From assembly GCF_018143015.1 (NCBI RefSeq), contig NC_054758.1:22093501-22157500 (forward strand): a DNA stretch of 64,000 nt, read 5' to 3'. Below the pieces are notes generated by a model, which did no database searches, had not been told where the DNA came from, and was given only the letters and a program-made list of their open reading frames with translations. How positions within the stretch are numbered: position 1 is the first letter of the stretch; every line of letters starts with the position of its first letter. Below, piece by piece: positions 12,201-23,383 of the stretch. The translations under genes were made by a program, and so were the position numbers. This DNA comes from Lytechinus variegatus. Lineage: Eukaryota > Echinodermata > Echinoidea > Temnopleuroida > Toxopneustidae.

Positions 12201-14756
12201 TAATATAAAACATTTCCTGTCCGTGCTAACGTTCGCATTAGTGGATTGGTGAGATTTCTGCTCTTCATGAACTCCTAACATCAGTCCTTAAAATGTCAAT
12301 TTTTTTTATCTGAATATCAAAAAAATTTAGCTCGCACTTCGCGCTCGCATCATTTGGTTAGTGAAATACGTGGGGTCTTACTGAATTCCTACAAACAAGC
12401 CTTGGAATGCCCCTCTTCATGTCTGGATTTCCTAGATTTTCAGCTCGCGCTTCGCGCTCGCAGTATTTCATTAGTGAGATGCGTATAATAATCATGATTA
12501 CATGACTACAAAAGGTGCTTCATGACTGTGTTTAGATGTAATTCTAACAAAATCAGCAAAGGATGGCAATAGCATTAGATGACTATGGTGAGATATTTAT
12601 ACTCTTAATGGATTCTACAATGTAATCCTTAAAATTTCCTTGTTTAGGGTCAGAATATACAAAAATTTTAGCTCGTGCTTTGCGCTCGCATTATTTGTTT
12701 AGCGAGACAGTTAAGTATCATTTTTACAAACAATTCGCTTATAATGTCAATTTTTAGCCCTCAATATCAAAAATTTTTAGCTCGCGCTTCGCGCTCGCAT
12801 TATTTAATCAGTGAGATACATATCCGTTTGATGGCACTGCATGTCCTTAAAATATCTCTATTAAGTCAGTATACCTGACAACTGAGCGCGCTTCGCGCGC
12901 TCCCTAAGTGACCCGAAATTTTGCTGGTGCCCCCCATGCCGTGACCCACGGTACGCCACTGACAGTGTGAATTTAAATATCTTCATACTGATGAATTTGA
13001 GCATTTCAACAGTCTGAATAATATTTTCCCATAATAGTCAACTATGTGTGACACTGTTGTTGATATATTTGATAGTGACATTTACGCATCATAATCGCTA
13101 GAGGGTATTCATTTGTCTCGCAATCTACTATGGTCAACAAGGAAATTCGTGATCACTCTCGCAAAAAGTGTTCACTAGCTTACAAGTTCACGAGCTTTCG
13201 AGTGCCGCTGCAACTCTTTATCAAGTGACAGAGATTTATCCGATATCGTACTCTATTTATATTGCCGACCCACGGCGTATTTGCATATACCCCCGGCTTA
13301 TTTGCATAACTCCTGACCAATCACACAACGGATCAGTGCCCACCTATTGTTCTCGCGTTTGTGCGTACGGTCTTGGAGATTAGTATCGGATAAATCTCTG
13401 TCACTTGATAAAGAGTTGCAGCGGCACTCGAAAGCTCGTGAACTTGTAAGCTAGTGAACACTTTTTGCGAGAGTGATCACGAATTTCCTAGAAAGCCTGT
13501 GAACACTTTTTGCGAGAGTGATCACGAATTTCCTTGTTGACCATAGTAGATTGCGAGACAAATGAATACCCTCTAGCGATTATTTCAATCCGCAATAATG
13601 AACCTATTTAGTATTAAGATAATCATAATTCGAACAATCGTTTAAGAACAATAGTTTATGATGTATTTACATATAATTGCAGGCAGGATTTACAAATAAT
13701 TTTTATTCAAAAAGCATCTTACCATTTCATTGCCGGTGATTTCTCGCAGAGTGGGACAAACCATTTCTTACCAGTCTTCCCGTCAGTTACTCTATTTATA
13801 CATCGCTCCAACCATCTAAATTTACAATAAGAACCATAAATCATAATCTGTATTTATATTCGCTCTAAATGAAATATAAATCTAACCATATTGGAGTGAT
13901 AATACGGAACAATCCCGTTGGAGTTAACTGTACATCCTTATAGACAGTGGCGTACCTTGAGTCACGGTTTGGGGGGAGGGGCACCAGCAAATATTTTGAG
14001 TCACTGAGTGGGCGCGCGAAGCGCACTCATTTGCCAGGTTTACTGACCTGATAGAGACATTTAAGGACTAGCTGTGCCATTAGACGGATATGCATCTCAC
14101 TGATCAAATAATGCAAGCGCGAAGCGCGAGCTGACTTTTGTTGCATTTTGTATGTAGGGCCTATTGACCACAAACAGGCACATTCTATTTTTTTTGTAAT
14201 TCATGAAGAGTATATATCTCATCATAGTCATTTAATGCGAGCGCCAAGCGCCTGCTGATTTTGTTACACGTACACCTAAATGCATGAAACACTTATTGTA
14301 GTCATTGTAATCATGAGCTGATACGTTTCTCACTAATCAAATGTTGCGAGCGCGAAGCGCAAGTTAAAATTTAAAAGGGAAACTGACATGAAACAAAGGG
14401 GAATGAAAAGTGGAAAGGAAAAGCAAATTGTACGTGAATTATCATTAATATTAAGACAATGATTAAACGTCGTGTTAATCACAGAAAAAACGTGAAACAT
14501 TTCTTTTGATAAAGAAATTATGCACAGTTTTGATCTTAGCGTGGATCTTCTTTGTTTAGGCCTTCAACCAGAGTAATTTTTATGTTTTAAAAAACAACAA
14601 AACAAAAAACCCCCATAAATCTCGTACTCACGGACTAGCATGTATCTCGAACTCAGAATTGTTATCACCATCATACCACTTCGCCCAGTCAGCCTCAATT
14701 GCCATCAACTGTTCCGGTTTCTCCCCTATACGAGGTTTACCCTTGCAGAAATCCAT
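9013..14756 (-). CDS. TPMT-like S-adenosylmethionine methyltransferase (six exons, 3' end not found)
   Basis: The exons are 14756-14632, 13815-13723, 10696-10564, 9796-9744, 9510-9433 and 9212-9013. All junctions have GT-AG borders and matching phases. Together they give about 227 residues, against about 245 for vertebrate thiopurine S-methyltransferase. In order they show W..WY at the N-terminus, WFVPLCEKSPAMKW (family PLCGK...MKW, SAM site), DVIGVELVGKAI, IFKCNIFDVT, DAVWDRGSL and LKPGGKIL. The family transfers a methyl group from SAM to thiols or small nucleophiles in the cytosol. Two oddities stand out: the usual Gly of PLCGK is Glu, and about 20 extra residues follow LKPGGKILAETFEV. The last 20-40 residues are missing, so either the final exon was overlooked or the copy is degenerate. 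The substrate cannot be inferred. Confidence 0.88.
9433..9510 (-). CDS. TPMT-like exon 5
   Basis: It encodes KELIGGPVDAVWDRGSLQDI with the diagnostic WDRG motif of the family. The donor is GTATGA. Confidence 0.86.
9744..9796 (-). CDS. TPMT-like exon 4 (53 nt)
   Basis: This short exon encodes NDDKRINIFKCNIFDVT plus two bases. It matches the family's CCSIFDL segment. The donor is GTAAGT. Confidence 0.8.
10564..10696 (-). CDS. TPMT-like exon 3
   Basis: It encodes LYDHGDDVIGVELVGKAIEK through LPYACLYQ, corresponding to the GHSVVGVE region of human TPMT. The acceptor is accag, the donor GTAAAC, and the exon ends in phase 0. Confidence 0.88.
10733..11195. repeat. GAT/ATG trinucleotide microsatellites
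   Basis: Two tracts of imperfect (GAT)n, 10733-10918 and 11058-11192, lie in intron 2 of the TPMT-like gene. The poly-Met, poly-Asp/His and poly-Ile frames across them are artefacts of the repeat. Confidence 0.85.
11780..12969. mobile_element. non-autonomous hAT-type transposon with 8-bp target duplication
   Basis: The element runs from 11788 (CAGTGGCGTAAC) to 12961 (GGTACGCCACTG), 1174 bp. It is flanked on both sides by acagtgtg (11780-11787 and 12962-12969). An 8-bp duplication and CAGTGGCGTA ends are typical of hAT transposons. The interior has no transposase. It carries about five spaced copies of a ~26-bp motif, agctcgcgcttcgcgctcgc. It sits in intron 2 of the TPMT-like gene. Confidence 0.85.
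13090..13585. repeat. foldback repeat with ~150-200-bp arms
   Basis: The left arm (about 13092-13255) is inverted at 13386-13585. The right arm repeats a ~40-base block twice (gtgaacactttttgcgagag at 13453 and 13500), which lengthens it. The central ~130 bases are unique. It lies in intron 2 of the TPMT-like gene. Confidence 0.8.
13723..13815 (-). CDS. TPMT-like exon 2
   Basis: It encodes the SAM-binding segment, VTDGKTGKKWFVPLC...AMKW. Borders are tttag acceptor and GTAAGA donor. The phases fit exons 1 and 3. Confidence 0.88.
13945..14375. mobile_element. second hAT-type copy, one end only
   Basis: The start is CAGTGGCGTACC at 13945. Spaced copies of the gcgagcgcgaagcgc motif follow, as in the element at 11788-12961 read from its other end. 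No matching CACTG terminus or 8-bp duplication was found, so the copy appears truncated. It lies in intron 1 of the TPMT-like gene. Confidence 0.6.
14632..14756 (-). CDS. TPMT-like exon 1 (start codon)
   Basis: It starts at the ATG at 14756 and encodes MDFCKGKPRI through EFEIHAS plus two bases. The donor is GTGAGT. The Glu-Ala-Asp-Trp...Trp-Tyr pattern matches the N-terminal helix of TPMT proteins. Confidence 0.85.
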
Positions 14757-16276
14757 GGATCTAGCTACGAAATCTAGTAAAAGTGTTAAAAAATTATGAC
14801 AATTTGAATAAAACGGAGAGGATAAAAATCACTCCTTAAACATGTTAACCGTGTCAAGGAGCGGAAGCCCATTGTAAAAAAAGAGGGGTACTAACGGTAG
14901 CCAGTTTAATTTTAAACATTTTTTTTTGGGGGGGAGTTAAATGGGTCTACTCCAGGGATTCGGTGACGTTTTGAACTCATGTGTGTCATTGTGACGGTAT
15001 GGGGGGGGGGTACGTCTGACCCTGTATAAAACCATAATCAGATGGTACTATTTTTGTACGTTTTGGGGACACTTTTGAAAGTGCCGGGGTGCCGAAATTT
15101 TATTGGGTGCCGGGGTGACACCAAATCGGTTCAGAAGCCCTTCATTTCGCACAGTACTCTTTAAAAATGTGTTTTTAAATAGTGGAAAACGCTGTCACTC
15201 GGATCTTCCCCATCCCCTTTCACCTTTTGGATTCTAATAAAATATATAGGCATACCTCTCTTTTTTATATCCCCCCTTTCTCCATTTTGGCTAATTCCTC
15301 ATTTTTTTATAATCCTATACCCTTATATATATCGTATTTCAGTTCACTGTCGATCCCGTCCATAGCGCCCCTAGCTAGCTGCGTGGCCCTACTGGGAAAC
15401 AGGGGTGCTGCAGATGTTTTCCAGGCCCCCCGCCCTAGGTTCGTGTATAAAAGTAGAAATTTGACCAAATCAACCTTCTATTTGATCCGAGATTTCCTTC
15501 CCCCTCAAAAGCTAAATTATCACTTTGAAAAAAAAAACAGTATTCCCTAGCTCATCCAGCCATAGGCGGCCGAAACAGGGGGATGGGGGACCTGTCCCCC
15601 CCTAAATTTGAGGTGGGGGACGGCCCTTCTATTTTGTTTTTGGATAACAGTTTTTTTTGCTTGTCAAATCTATTTCTTGCATCCCCCTCAAATGTTTGTG
15701 GTCCCCCCTAAAACTTAGGTTGATGACCCTTTTTTTCGCTTGTCAATTTTTTTACCTGTGTACACCCCCAAATTTGAGGTGGATCCCCCTAAATATTTTG
15801 GCTTCCGCCGCCAATGCATCCAGCCCCCTGTCGACAAAAGAACTGTCATAAAGGTATATAAAATAAGCTCAATAAATGGTCAAAAAATGCACGTTTACGA
15901 GAAGAGAGACGGCAGAGCTAGTATGCAAATAATCGATAATTAATTTCTGTCTAAATAAACTAAATGATATCTAACTCCTTCCACATTGAATTACAAATAA
16001 ATTCATGAAGTAAATATAAAAGAATATAACATACCTCCGGTTTTAAGATAACTACTATAGGTATATCATGTGTACTAGCTAGTATAGACCTGTTTTTTGG
16101 TATCCATTCATACTGGCACATGCTCTGATGATTTGCAGTAATATAGTTCGAGAATGCTCAGATATTGTGCACAGGTCATGCAGGGTAAATATAGTTGAAT
16201 ATGAGTTTCGCTCGTGTATACACAATACAAGTTCACGTACACTTTGGAATTCGAAACTTTGTGAATAGCTATGGGC
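14757..16276. other. upstream region of the TPMT-like gene
   Basis: It should contain the promoter, but no clear core element is recognisable. It includes G-runs at 14929-14935 and 15001-15010. It also holds a ~255-bp MITE at about 15562-15816 with ends ataggcggccgaa and ttccgccgccaat, related to 39597-39833. The remaining open frames are repeat-derived. Confidence 0.5.
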
Positions 16277-16299
16277 GGCCATAAGTGCCAAAATTACCG

Positions 16300-16960
16300 A
16301 TTTGAGAAATATATATGTACCGTTGAAAATAAACTTAAATGCAGAAATATATCTAAAAATAAAGAAAATTTTGAAATAATTAAGATAACAAAAAAATAGA
16401 AATTCACAGAATCAAACATTAGTGCAGAAATAAGGACAAACACAAAAACAAGACAATCGCAAAGAATAATAAATGATAAAAAAATACGTAGATAACCATA
16501 TAATTGAATACAATCACAGAAATATAGGTTCATATAGAAATAGAGAAAGTTTGAGAAATGTGAAGACATCCACAGAACTAAATACAACTTCAGAAATATA
16601 GACAACCGCAGAAACAAAGGCAGCTTGAGGAAAAAAGACCCACAGAAATAAAGACATTTTTAGAAATATAGACAGCCAGAGAATTGTAGACAACCTAATA
16701 AATATAGACAATCTCAGAATTTAAGAAAACTTCAGAAACATAAACAACAGAAATATAGACAACCTCAGAACACAAAAACTTCGGAAACATAAACAACAAC
16801 AGAAATAGAGGCAACCTCAGAAATACAGACAACCGCAAAATTAAACAAAACGACTGAATTATAGTCCATCGCAAATAGCGCTAGCTCGTCGAAAATAGAG
16901 ACCGCAGAAATTCTGGAGAGCACAGAAATATTGTAGAGCTGAGAAATAAAAGTACAGCAC
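16300..16960. repeat. outer ~18-bp tandem array, left arm
   Basis: The unit is approximately agaaatatagacaacctc, repeated with substitutions and small length changes. The mirror array occupies about 20158-20818. The Ser/Phe/Val-rich frames across it are a by-product of the six-codon period. Confidence 0.8.
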
Positions 16961-17314
16961 GTGAAACATACTGGAAATGAGAGGGCAATAGAGGGCGTAC
17001 TACCACCACGCACGTGTATGATGCATGCATGCGACGAGCACCGGCGTGAAGTTGGTTGGATATTGGATATTCGATATTCAAACTGTGAAGTTGGTTGGAT
17101 ATTCAGGTTCGATATTCAAACGCGTGTGAAGTTGGACAGATATTCAGCATTCGATATTCAAAAATTAGGGGTTTTGAAAGCTAGCTAGGGGGTTTAAAAG
17201 GTGGAGCACGTCTCGGGCAACCATAAAATAGCTGGCTTGCCCTAATACGAGGATTTTTTAGGGGACAAAAGTCAGTGAATAAAAGGGTTGGAAATTTATA
17301 ATTTAATTTTTTTT

Positions 17315-17823
17315 CAAGGGGCCCCCAGGGATATCCCGACGGCCTAGCCAGGGTAACCACCTATCCTAACTTGTAGAACTCGACTCGGGCAACAAGATAA
17401 ACACCTGCTTGACCCGGCGCATGCACATTTAGGGGGCTCAAATTAACAAAATTAAAGGGAATAAAGGGCTATTTAGACCATTTTTTTTAATTAAAAAAAG
17501 TATTTTTTTCAAGGGCCCCCAGGGATATCCCGACGGCCTAGCCAGGGTAACCACCTATCCTAACTTGTAGAACTCGATTCGGGCAACAAGATAAACACCT
17601 GCTTGACCCGGCGCATGCACATTTAGGGGACTCAAATTAACAAAATTAAAGGGAATAAAGGGCTATTTAGACCATTTTTTTTAATTAAAAAAAGTATTTT
17701 TTTCAAGGGCCCCCAGGGATATCCCGACGGCCTAGCCAGGGTAACCACCTATCCGAACTTGTAGAACTTGATTCGGGCAACAAGATAGACACCTGCTTGA
17801 CCCGGCGCATGCACATTTAGGGG
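17315..17823. repeat. inner ~194-bp tandem array, left arm (about 2.6 units)
   Basis: Units begin caaggg(g)ccccc at 17315, 17510 and 17704, a spacing of 195 and 194 bases. Each contains tatcccgacggcctagcc, gggcaacaagata and cccggcgcatgcacattta. The third unit is cut at 17823. Confidence 0.9.
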
Positions 17824-19097
17824 CAACTCGGTAAAGCATCTCATCAGCAGATTTTATTCATTAATGACACTCAGTCCTAATTCCTCCGCCACTAACATAG
17901 TTTCGAAAGCCGAGTGATACTTGTATTTTGTTTTATATGCACAAAGTTTGTATAGTTGTTACCCATATTTTTTTTCTCGAATCAGTCTAATCATTATACA
18001 TACTTATTTTTTTGTTATCAGATTACAAAGTAAGAAAAATGAGAATGGGTTGGGTCGAATGAATATCTTTAGCCTTTTGTTGTAGATCGGCATCTCTGCA
18101 TGCTCTCGCAGAAAATAGGCATACCGAGAAAATATGGGGCCGTATGTCGATACAAAACGTATTGTTGAAATATAAAATATGAGTTTAACGTTCCTCTAAT
18201 CTTCAAATGATTCTCAGGAGACATTTTCTATTGCATGTGTAGCCATCAATTCAATTAATCAACAAGGACGGAGTTATACCCCTAAAAATAATTGTCTCTT
18301 TTATACGATATCGCGTGACTAATTATTGATTGATTGATCGGCTAAATTCCCAATGCGACCATCACATAATTAGAATTTATATTTAAAATCTTTTTAAAAT
18401 GCCAAGATTTTCTAGCTCGCTTCGCTCGCTAGTGACTTATACAAATTTTCCACTTTTGCTAGGTTTTGCTGCTTTAATATATTTCGTTTATTATCCGCAC
18501 TGAACTGCTTTGAACTTAAAGGGATGGTCCGGGTTGAAAATATTTATATTTTGATACATAGAGTGGTATTCACTGAGCAAAATGCCAAAAATTTCATTAA
18601 AATCGGATAACAAATACTAAAGTAAGAGACAATTATTTTTAGGGGTATAACTCCGTCCTTGTTGATTAATTGAATTGATGGCTACACATGCAATAGAAAA
18701 TGTCTCCTGAGAATCATTTGAAGATTAGAGGAACGTTAAACTCATATTTTATATTTCAACAATACGTTTTGTATCGACATACGGCCCCATATTTTCTCGG
18801 TATGCCTATTTTCTGCGAGAGCATGCAGAGATGCCGATCTACAACAAAAGGCTAAAGATATTCATTCGACCCAACCCATTCTCATTTTTCTTACTTTGTA
18901 ATCTGATAACAAAAAAATAAGTATGTATAATGATTAGACTGATTCGAGAAAAAAAATATGGGTAACAACTATACAAACTTTGTGCATATAAAACAAAATA
19001 CAAGTATCACTCGGCTTTCGAAACTATGTTAGTGGCGGAGGAATTAGGACTGAGTGTCATTAATGAATAAAATCTGCTGATGAGATGCTTTACCGAG

Positions 19098-19805
19098 TTG
19101 CCCCTAAATGTGCATGCGCCGGGTCAAGCAGGTGTTTATCTTGTTGCCCGAATCAAGTTCTACAAGTTCGGATAGGTGGTTACCCTGGCTAGGCCGTCGG
19201 GATATCCCTGGGGGCCCCTTGAAAAAAATACTTTTTTAAATTAAAAAATGGTCTAAATAGCCCTTTATTCCCTTTAATTTTGTTAATTCGAGCCCCCTTA
19301 ATGTGCATGCGCCGGGTCAAGCAGGTGTCTATCTTGTTGCCCGAATCAAGTTCTACAAGTTAGGATAGGTGGTTACCCTGGCTAGGCCGTCGGGATATCC
19401 CTGGGGGCCCCTTGAAAAAAATACTTTTTTTTAATTAAAAAATGGTCTAAATAGCCCTTTATTCCCTTTAATTTTGTTAATTTGAGTCCCCTAAATGTGC
19501 ATGCGCCGGGTCAAGCAGGTGTTTATCTTGTTGCCCGAGTCGAGTTCTACAAGTTAGGATAGGTGGTTACCCTGGCTAGGCCGTCGGGATATCCCTGGGG
19601 GCCCTTGAAAAAAATACTTTTTTTAATTAAAAAAAATGGTCTAAATAGCCCTTTATTCCCTTTAATTTTGTTAATTTGAGCCCCCTAAATGTGCATGCGC
19701 CGGGTCAAGCAGGTGTTTATCTTGTTGCCCGAGTCAAGTTCTACAAGTTAGGATAGGTGGTTACCCTGGCTAGGCCGTCGGGATATCCCTGGGGGCCCCT
19801 TGAAA
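19098..19805. repeat. inner ~194-bp tandem array, right arm (about 3.6 units)
   Basis: These are inverse copies of the units at 17315-17823, but with one extra unit. Unit starts (taatgtgcatgcgccgg or aaatgtgcatgcgcc) are near 19103, 19299, 19492 and 19686. This accounts for the right arm being about 194 bp longer. Confidence 0.88.
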
Positions 19806-20841
19806 AAAAAATTAAATTATAAATTTCCAACCCTTTTATTCACTGACTTTTGTCCCCTAAAAAATCCTCGTATTAGGGCAAGCCAGCTATTTTATGGTTG
19901 CCCGAGACGTGCTCCACCTTTTAAACCCCCTAGCTAGCTTTCAAAACCCCTAATTTTTGAATATCGAATGCTGAATATCTGTCCAACTTCACACGCGTTT
20001 GAATATCGAACCTGAATATCCAACCAACTTCACAGTTTGAATATCGAATATCCAATATCCAACCAACTTCACGCCGGTGCTCGTCGCATGCATGCATCAT
20101 ACACGTGCGTGGTGGTAGTACGCCCTCTATTGCCCTCTCATTTCCAGTATGTTTCACGTGCTGTACTTTTATTTCTCAGCTCTACAATATTTCTGTGCTC
20201 TCCAGAATTTCTGCGGTCTCTATTTTCGACGAGCTAGCGCTATTTGCGATGGACTATAATTCAGTCGTTTTGTTTAATTTTGCGGTTGTCTGTATTTCTG
20301 AGGTTGCCTCTATTTCTGTTGTTGTTTATGTTTCCGAAGTTTTTGTGTTCTGAGGTTGTCTATATTTCTGTTGTTTATGTTTCTGAAGTTTTCTTAAATT
20401 CTGAGATTGTCTATATTTATTAGGTTGTCTACAATTCTCTGGCTGTCTATATTTCTAAAAATGTCTTTATTTCTGTGGGTCTTTTTTCCTCAAGCTGTCT
20501 TTGTTTCTGCGGTTGTCTATATTTCTGAAGTTGTATTTAGTTCTGTGGATGTCTTCACATTTCTCAAACTTTCTCTATTTCTATATGAACCTATATTTCT
20601 GTGATTGTATTCAATTATATGGTTATCTACGTATTTTTTTATCATTTATTATTCTTTGCGATTGTCTTGTTTTTGTGTTTGTCCTTATTTCTGCACTAAT
20701 GTTTGATTCTGTGAATTTCTATTTTTTTGTTATCTTAATTATTTCAAAATTTTCTTTATTTTTAGATATATTTCTGCATTTTAGTTTATTTTCAACGGTA
20801 CATATATATTTCTCAAATCGGTAATTTTGGCACTTATGGCC

Positions 20842-23383
20842 ACTCGATCCGGCACTATACAGTTTTGTGCAGTCATTGAGAATGAAATATCTGAGTCAAA
20901 TGACAAAGTCCCATTCGGATCGACTGGACGTGGGTGGGGGGGGGGGGGGGGGGTTGTTATTACTCTCGGGTCAAGTTCGGTTAAAAGTAGAAATACTGGC
21001 TGATCTGCATGGCCTTCGAAATATGAACATTTTCTGTATATTCCGCCGACCTTCCGTTTCCCTTCCCTTATTTAATCAGTATAGTTTTCTTCTGATCTTG
21101 TTATTTTTTTTCCAATTATATAGGCTTCTTTTTTTACTTTCTCAAAAAGTAAAGTGAATTATGAAAAAACATGTTGAAAAAAAAGAAAAGCAAAAACATA
21201 ACTCGGTGACCATTAATAGTCAGATATAGGGCTTTATCGCAGCAAAAACTTTTTTTTGTTCTACTAAATAAATTGGCAACATTATATTGTCCACACAAAA
21301 ATTTGTTATATTTTTATTATCCAACTCTGGGTAGTTTTTAACCAATACTGTGTAGTTTTCACCAAAGCACACATTATTGGCTTAAATTAAACTACCCAGA
21401 ATTGGACAGTTTTAACCAGTTGTTGTGCGGACAGTATAAATTTTGTTGTCTAACATTTTTTCGAGTGTAATATTGCAATAGAGAGAGAGATTTATGTAAA
21501 AAGCATTATAATGCTGATCAAAAAGTTCAATTTGTAAGCTGTTTCAAAAGACAAGTATAATTTAGTAAGATAGCGAACAATCAAAATTGAAGTGAGAGAA
21601 AGGGAGGATAGGGAGAAAAAAATAGAGAGAGGGAGAGAGAGAGGGAGAGGGGGAGAGAAAGAGAGAGAAGGGGGGGGGGGAAGAGCAAATAGAGAGTAGA
21701 AAATAGACAACCTTTGATTCCCCTTCATAAGCCCTATTTTAGTTTGTTTCTATAAGCCTTACAGTTACAAACAAATTACATAAAAGTAACAAATGTTCTC
21801 ATAATGGTTATATGTCATGTCATACCGAGGTTTTACCTGACTGATAAGAAAGCACGAATGCCTGTGAGCAAGCAACCAGGGGACCGACGGCTTAAGGTCC
21901 TCTCCGAGGGACCTGGTAATGAGGATAAATGCCTTACCAAAGGGCACTAGCGCACTTGGGAATCGAACCCGGGTCACTGGAATCCGAAACCCCCGCTCTG
22001 CCGACTGAGCTAGGGCCTGACATGACGTTTGGGTATTTATTTTTACATGTTCATTCAGTTACTTTTTAGGTTTTCGCATCCTTTGAATCAAACCAAAACA
22101 TTAATCATTCCACAAATTATAATTTGTGGAATATGATTCATGTTTTGGTTAAAGATAATTTCCAACTTCTTTGGCGTACTGATTTTTTTTCGATTGGACG
22201 TTTCGGCTATACGGTACACGTTGAATGTACCGTGAAATTTATAAATACGGTAACTTCATCTTTGTTTTTGTTTACAGGTGCTTGCACGATCACGAAAAAG
22301 GGGCTGAATTTCGCTGAAAACCCCTCTTGAAGTTAAACAACATTGGGTTTCATGAACTGCTTTGCCACAAAATCACATTCAATATACACATGATATTTCG
22401 GAAGGACAGAAAGTCAGTCATCTACCAGAAATGGGAAAATTTATCAGCTCAGCCTCGACCTCAGCGACAATCGTGTGACGGTCCCACTCGTTTAGTTTTG
22501 TGTTGGTGATTTCATTTCAGCAGCGATTGACCGAGTCCGACTCCCAGGCCGAGCCGGCGACAGGATCAGAGAAAGCCTGCCAATTTCTCCTGTGCAGTCC
22601 AACTCTAACCTAACCGGTATATATGATATAGACATTATAATAGGAAGAGGGGTGCGTCAAAAAATGCATTTTAATCTTAAAGCGAATAAAGGGGAAGTTC
22701 ACACTGAGTCTGACTCTGTCTGAGGTGAAATGAAGTGAAGAAAATTAAAATTTAAATTAATTTGACTAGAGTCGAGTAAACTAAGTGCCCAAATATCGGA
22801 CACTTAAGCATAATTTGACCTAGACAGCTGGCAGCCGTCTGTTTCGAGGAGTTTTTTAACATTTTTTATTTTCTCCTCGTCGACAGACGGCTCGCTAGCG
22901 TGTCCCCGCCATTAGGGGAGGTACAACGCAAAATCCCCCCGGCGGGGCTCATCGATTTTTTACTTAATGAAAAAACTATATATAAAAAGAAGCTTACCAA
23001 AATGCAGCTTGTTATTTCCTCTAGGCATTAATTGGCATCAAAGTGGTAAAAAATCAATTCGAAAGGAACAAAAACAGTGACTTTCCTCGGCTGTCGTGTA
23101 GCTCCCAATTCACTCGTTCCTCCGAAGTCGATAATGTACACAAACATATGAGGTGGGATGAACTTCCGGGTCAACTGCTTATCGAAACCGTTGGCCAATC
23201 AGATCATCTCTTTTACGTCAGTCTTATAAATATTAATATTCTTTTCCTTTTCAACGTTTGCTCGCGCTTGCCGGCCAGGCAAGCTAATAAAACTTCAACA
23301 TCCGGGCACTGTATATGTGTGACGTAAAGGTCATGGGGCGGAGTCTAACTTTCGCCGGCCACTTTTCATGAATAATTCATTAT
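20842..23383. other. intergenic stretch with MITEs and simple repeats
   Basis: It contains a G-run at 20936-20953 and a small inverted-repeat element at about 21284-21438 (ends tattgtccacacaa and ttgtgcggacagtata). It also contains a GA-rich tract at 21590-21690, a SINE, a perfect 26-bp palindrome at 22107-22132 and a hairpin at about 22829-22894. CpG content rises from about 22500 towards the PRDM4-like promoter. No gene is recognised. Confidence 0.55.
21826..22022 (-). mobile_element. tRNA-derived SINE
   Basis: On the minus strand, a tRNA-like head at about 22022-21957 has box A (tagctcagtcggcagagc) and box B (gggttcgattcc), followed by a non-tRNA body. The arms do not fold into a convincing functional tRNA. 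Pol III-promoted SINE is the best reading. Confidence 0.7.

Larger units (their letters stand above)
16277..20841. mobile_element. 4.6-kb TU-like foldback transposon
   Basis: The left arm (16277-18300, 2024 bp) and right arm (18624-20841, 2218 bp) are near-identical inverted copies around a 323-bp unique centre. Each arm has an outer domain of degenerate ~18-bp repeats, then a short ~40-bp repeat block, then an inner array of ~194-bp units, then unique sequence. This modular layout matches the TU foldback elements described from sea urchins, although I recall a 15-bp outer repeat for those. No transposase is encoded, so movement would need a factor in trans. Both ends abut GGCC; no clear 8-bp target duplication is visible. 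Mirrored open frames in the two arms (for example 16961-17188 and 19930-20157) are identical only because the arms are. Confidence 0.85.

Noticed and set aside
15182-15550. 122-codon plus-strand frame
   Set aside because: No domain, repeat-derived flanks, and amino acid composition typical of translated AT/C-rich noncoding DNA.
17315-17823. CRISPR-like regular repeats
   Set aside because: The repeated unit is contiguous (~194 bp) with no unique spacers, and the genome is eukaryotic.
16961-20157. Identical proteins encoded on opposite strands at 16961-17188 and 19930-20157, and several more mirrored pairs
   Set aside because: They are identical only because they lie in the inverted arms of one foldback element. 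The amino acid periodicity follows the DNA tandem repeats.
21957-22022. A tRNA gene on the minus strand
   Set aside because: Boxes A and B are good, but the arms do not form a cloverleaf and a ~130-base body is attached.
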